Made by a program: the position numbers and the translations under genes. From positions 19,886,819-19,950,818 of the forward strand of contig CM043801.1 of the NCBI GenBank assembly GCA_023974075.1: a stretch of 64,000 bases of DNA, written 5' to 3'. Positions within the stretch are counted from its first letter, which is position 1. Every line of letters begins with the position of its first letter. Positions 60,865 through 64,000 of this stretch are shown here, in pieces. The notes beneath the pieces were generated by a model. The model worked only from the letters and a program-made list of their open reading frames with translations, did not search any database and had not been told where the DNA came from. This DNA is from Chaenocephalus aceratus. Lineage: Eukaryota; Chordata; Actinopteri; Perciformes; Channichthyidae.

Positions 60865-62002
60865 GGATTCCTTCACTGCAGTGCATCTTCAAATTGTCTG
60901 AAAGCATTCTGAAAGCTGTTATCATGCTAATACAACGTAGTCCTTTATGTGTTGCTTTGTTCTTTTCTATACGAACAACGAATTGCAGGGGCCTCCTTCA
61001 GTAGCTTTGCACCCACTGGCCCCCATTTCTGTGCGACCAGCAGCAGAGACACATTCAGCTCAGTGTGGTTTGTGGAAAATTAATAGGACACAGAGAGCAA
61101 CGGGTTAAAGCAGACGAGGTCAGTTATGGGATGGCTTGTTTGTGAATCTGAGTTCACTGTTATGTGCATGTTTTCATCACATAATGGGGGAGCACCCGGA
61201 GTCGCCCCTAGCTTGGCCTGTGCAGGGGAGTGACGTGGGGTGAGATTGGGTGAGCCGGAGGAAGATTCAGACACAATGCCCCCATTGAGAGGGTTCAGAC
61301 ATGGGTGTTAACTCCCCATTCCTTCACACACAATAGGGCCCCCCACTAGAGCCGGCGTCGGGGACAATGTTGGTTCAGGGCAGCCCTCCACCCAGCAAGA
61401 AAGAAAAGAGCTGCATTATCAAGATGGGAGGAGAGGGAAGCATGGATGGGGGGCAGGAGCAGAGAGATGGAGGGAAATGTTTGTGTTTGAGGAGCGGAGC
61501 AGAAAGGAGTCCTGTGACCCATGGCTTTGGACTTGAGGAACAAAACAGAGACCCTGACAAACACCTCGCAGCAGCGTCAGGCAACCTATACAGCCTGGGA
61601 AAAGTTTAAACAATATTTAATAATAATTATAATAATTCTTTCTACATATAACTTGGTTTTACATCTAGTGTTTCTAGAAGGATAATTCACATTTGGCCAA
61701 CGGACAACAAAACACTAGCCCTTTTGCTTACTGGCATATTTACATTTCTGTATTAAATTAAGCAATATAGATCAAATGCTGATGGTTAACTAGGCCAATC
61801 TCACAACATTGATTATCACTTAGCATTATCCATTAGAAGTATCCAGTACATTTAAAGGAAGCTTTGGAGCCTGGAGAGCAAATAGTCTTAAGTCGTGCTT
61901 TTATAACATTTTATTATAGCTGTATATAACTCCTTTATGAAACTGAAGATAAAAGTGTCTTGCAGTGACATCAGTGACATCAAATACATTTTAAAATACA
62001 AT
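60865..62002. other. Intergenic stretch without recognisable genes
   Basis: No coding exon or transposon boundary is recognised. Purine-rich sequence lies at 61380-61500. Confidence 0.4.
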
Positions 62003-62677
62003 CCCTCCTCCAACACACACGAACGCGCACATGACCAATGAGGGCACGAGATAAGTTTGTGCACAGATGGAAGGCTGACAGGCAGGTAGGCCATCCAGTT
62101 ATTTTAGCCGGCCCGGCTCAGATGATTGGTCGTGCTTTTTACAGTACTACGGCTTCCACAGATGACATTTTTTATGGATTTTTTGTCAAAGCACTTAAAG
62201 GTGGGGTAGGTAAGTTTAAGAAACCGGGTCGAGATACACTTTTTGTTATATTCCATGGAATGCTCTTAACATCCCGATAGCAATGAATATCTTAAGTGCT
62301 TTGACAAAAAATCCATACAAAAATGTCCTCTGTGGAAGCCGTAGTACTGTAAAAAGCACGACCAATCATTTTAGCCGGCCCGGCTAAAGTAACTGGATGG
62401 CCTACCTGCCTGTCAGCCTTCCATCTGTGCACAAACTTATCTTGTGCCCTCATTGGTCATGTGCGCGTTCGTGTGTGTTGGAGGAGGGGCTCTGTAAGGA
62501 AGTGGCAGATTTCTTCCGGATGTGTATTTTCAAATTCTAGCGCACTCGAGCTGGTTTCTCCAAAATTACCTACCCCACCTTTAAGATATTCATTGCTATC
62601 GGGATGTTAAGAGCATTCCATGGAATATAACAAAAAGTGTATCTCGACCCGGTTTCTTAAACTTACCTACCCCACCT
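62003..62677. mobile_element. TTAA MITE, 5'-truncated host copy interrupted by another copy
   Basis: Positions 62003-62194 and 62585-62677 together match the MITE at 12391-12767 in the same orientation, starting about 90 bp inside its left end. The right end is CCCACCT followed by TTAA at 62678-62681. The copy is split at its internal TTAA by the 382-bp insertion. Confidence 0.9.
62199..62580. mobile_element. TTAA MITE, full-length inner copy (382 bp, inverted)
   Basis: It starts AGGTGGGGTAGGTAAG and ends TTACCTACCCCACCT. It is flanked by duplicated TTAA (62195-62198 and 62581-62584). The uninterrupted sequence GCACTTAAGATATTC in the 12-kb copy is the empty site, which proves the target duplication. 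It lies in reverse orientation relative to its host copy. Confidence 0.93.
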
Positions 62678-62681
62678 TTAA

Positions 62682-64000
62682 ATGGCTGTTGCAAATATAC
62701 CCAAAAATATTCCTGATTGATTTAAACTATTTACCTTTTTTTGCTGCATTTCATTCCCCTTCCTCTTCCACTGTTTCCAGTCTTTCTCTGACACTGTCAC
62801 TAACTATATTAGAAAATATATATAAAAATAATATGAAAAGCTGAGATATTAAGTTGAAGAATCTTCTTCCCGTCACTCTATAATCGTGAACAACTTTTCC
62901 TCTAAAAAATGAAAAACCAAAATGCACCTAAGTACATTTCAAAAGTTTCACTGAAATACAGACCCAGTTGTGATTTTGATACACACTGAGTAGAATGCCA
63001 GATTGGGGTGTTTATCCGCAGCCTTTAATGGCATGTTTTCAGCAAAAAAAAGGAATCACATCCTCCAATGACTCCAGCATTTTTTAAACATCTTAAGCGC
63101 TCCTCCAAAGACCATATAACAAGCGTTTGCTTGTTTGCAGTTGCTTGTTATATACTCTTTGGTTGTAAAGTAACACTGTTTTGAGAGTGAAGCTGACAGT
63201 GCTAACAAGCCGTTGGTAATGTAGAAGCTTTTATTCTGCCTTTATTTCCAAGACAGGTAAAATCTCCTCTGGTTAAAAAAAAGGGGAGTTCTGCTTAAAA
63301 TGTACAAAGGAAGCTATCAGTTTGCCTGGGTTTGAGGCCATGAGGCAGTATAGGTGATGAGAGGAGGGGGGTGGGGGTAGCAGGAAATGTTTAGGAGCTC
63401 TCTCTCTGGGAGCCTAATAGAATCCTGTGGCTGCAGCGAGAGCTCATTGTGCCGGTGTAAAGGATTACACTGGTAAACTGGTAAAACAGGGGAAAGAGCC
63501 CAAACACTCTCTACCTCCTATGGAGAGGCAACGAACCATCGAACAATGAGAGGGGAGAGCGTACTGCAAGCTGAATCATTTCATCTACGGAATAAAAACC
63601 TGGAGAAAGTAGTGAAAGAGCTGCGAGAGGAAGAAGATAGAGGAAATAGATCAGGCAGTTCATATTCATGCATGTGCTTGGGCATAACAATAAGCATCTA
63701 GTGGAAGAGGAGTAAAGGATGGGAAAGAAGGAGAGCAGGAGGGGCTGCATGGACAACAGTTTCAGTGGTAGAAGGTAATATGGGGAAATGATGTCGGTGT
63801 TGCTTGTCTGTCTGCATCCTGAGTGACAGTTTACAATCTCTGAGGCAGCAGGCGGGCCGAGCAGGTCGGCTCTTTGGCTCCATACGATCTCTCATTTCTC
63901 ATTTCCCCACCTCTCTCCCTCTCTACCCTGCACCTCTGGCTCTCATCTGTTTCCAGCCATCTTTAATCTTAACCACCACTTCCTCCTCTGCATTTTGCCC
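62682..64000. other. Terminal stretch without recognised gene
   Basis: Mixed-complexity sequence with no recognisable coding exon, although purine-rich blocks (63360-63740) and a pyrimidine-rich end (63900-63980) stand out. An exon of a gene to the right cannot be excluded. Confidence 0.35.

Overview
The window reads as a teleost fish chromosome segment, probably from a percomorph, although the species cannot be fixed by eye. It has intron-rich vertebrate genes, fish-type transposons (L2/CR1-group LINE, hAT elements, TTAA-targeting MITEs) and an extreme load of long CA/GT microsatellites. Four protein-coding genes can be rebuilt exon by exon. Their human counterparts all lie in 19p13.11, which supports the identifications and points to a conserved but rearranged synteny block.

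Layout. Positions 577-3804 (minus) hold four coding exons of ndufa13 (complex I accessory subunit GRIM-19); its last exon lies left of the window. Positions 6959-15088 (minus) hold all ten coding exons of gatad2a (p66-alpha, a NuRD subunit), with a CpG-rich promoter and a probable noncoding first exon near 21.8-22.4 kb. Positions 22.6-29.5 kb are intergenic. They contain a decayed LINE whose reverse-transcriptase frame has expanded into a 25-copy, 33-bp minisatellite. Positions 29.6-32.95 kb (plus) hold armc6. Positions about 33.4-44.8 kb (plus) hold slc25a42, a mitochondrial CoA carrier. Its second intron contains a 4.38-kb hAT element with a perfect 8-bp target duplication; inside the hAT are a 327-bp GT tract and a rearranged L2-type LINE. 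From 45 to 64 kb I recognise no protein-coding exon. That stretch is rich in CA/TC arrays, has several candidate conserved noncoding segments and an unusual cluster of POU octamers, and ends with a MITE inserted into another copy of itself.

The four genes do not form one pathway. ndufa13 and slc25a42 act at the mitochondrial inner membrane, gatad2a is a nuclear corepressor, and armc6 is an armadillo-repeat protein of poorly known role. Two genes point left (gatad2a, ndufa13) and two point right (armc6, slc25a42).

I found no strong case for a wholly new biological system. The most notable observations are the octamer cluster (57.6-60.9 kb), the perfect 31-bp hairpin in slc25a42 intron 1, the GC-AG intron of slc25a42, the self-nested TTAA MITE and the coding-derived minisatellite. 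Exon boundaries were set by reading splice signals and reading-frame phase. Protein identities come from remembered family sequence, not from a database search.
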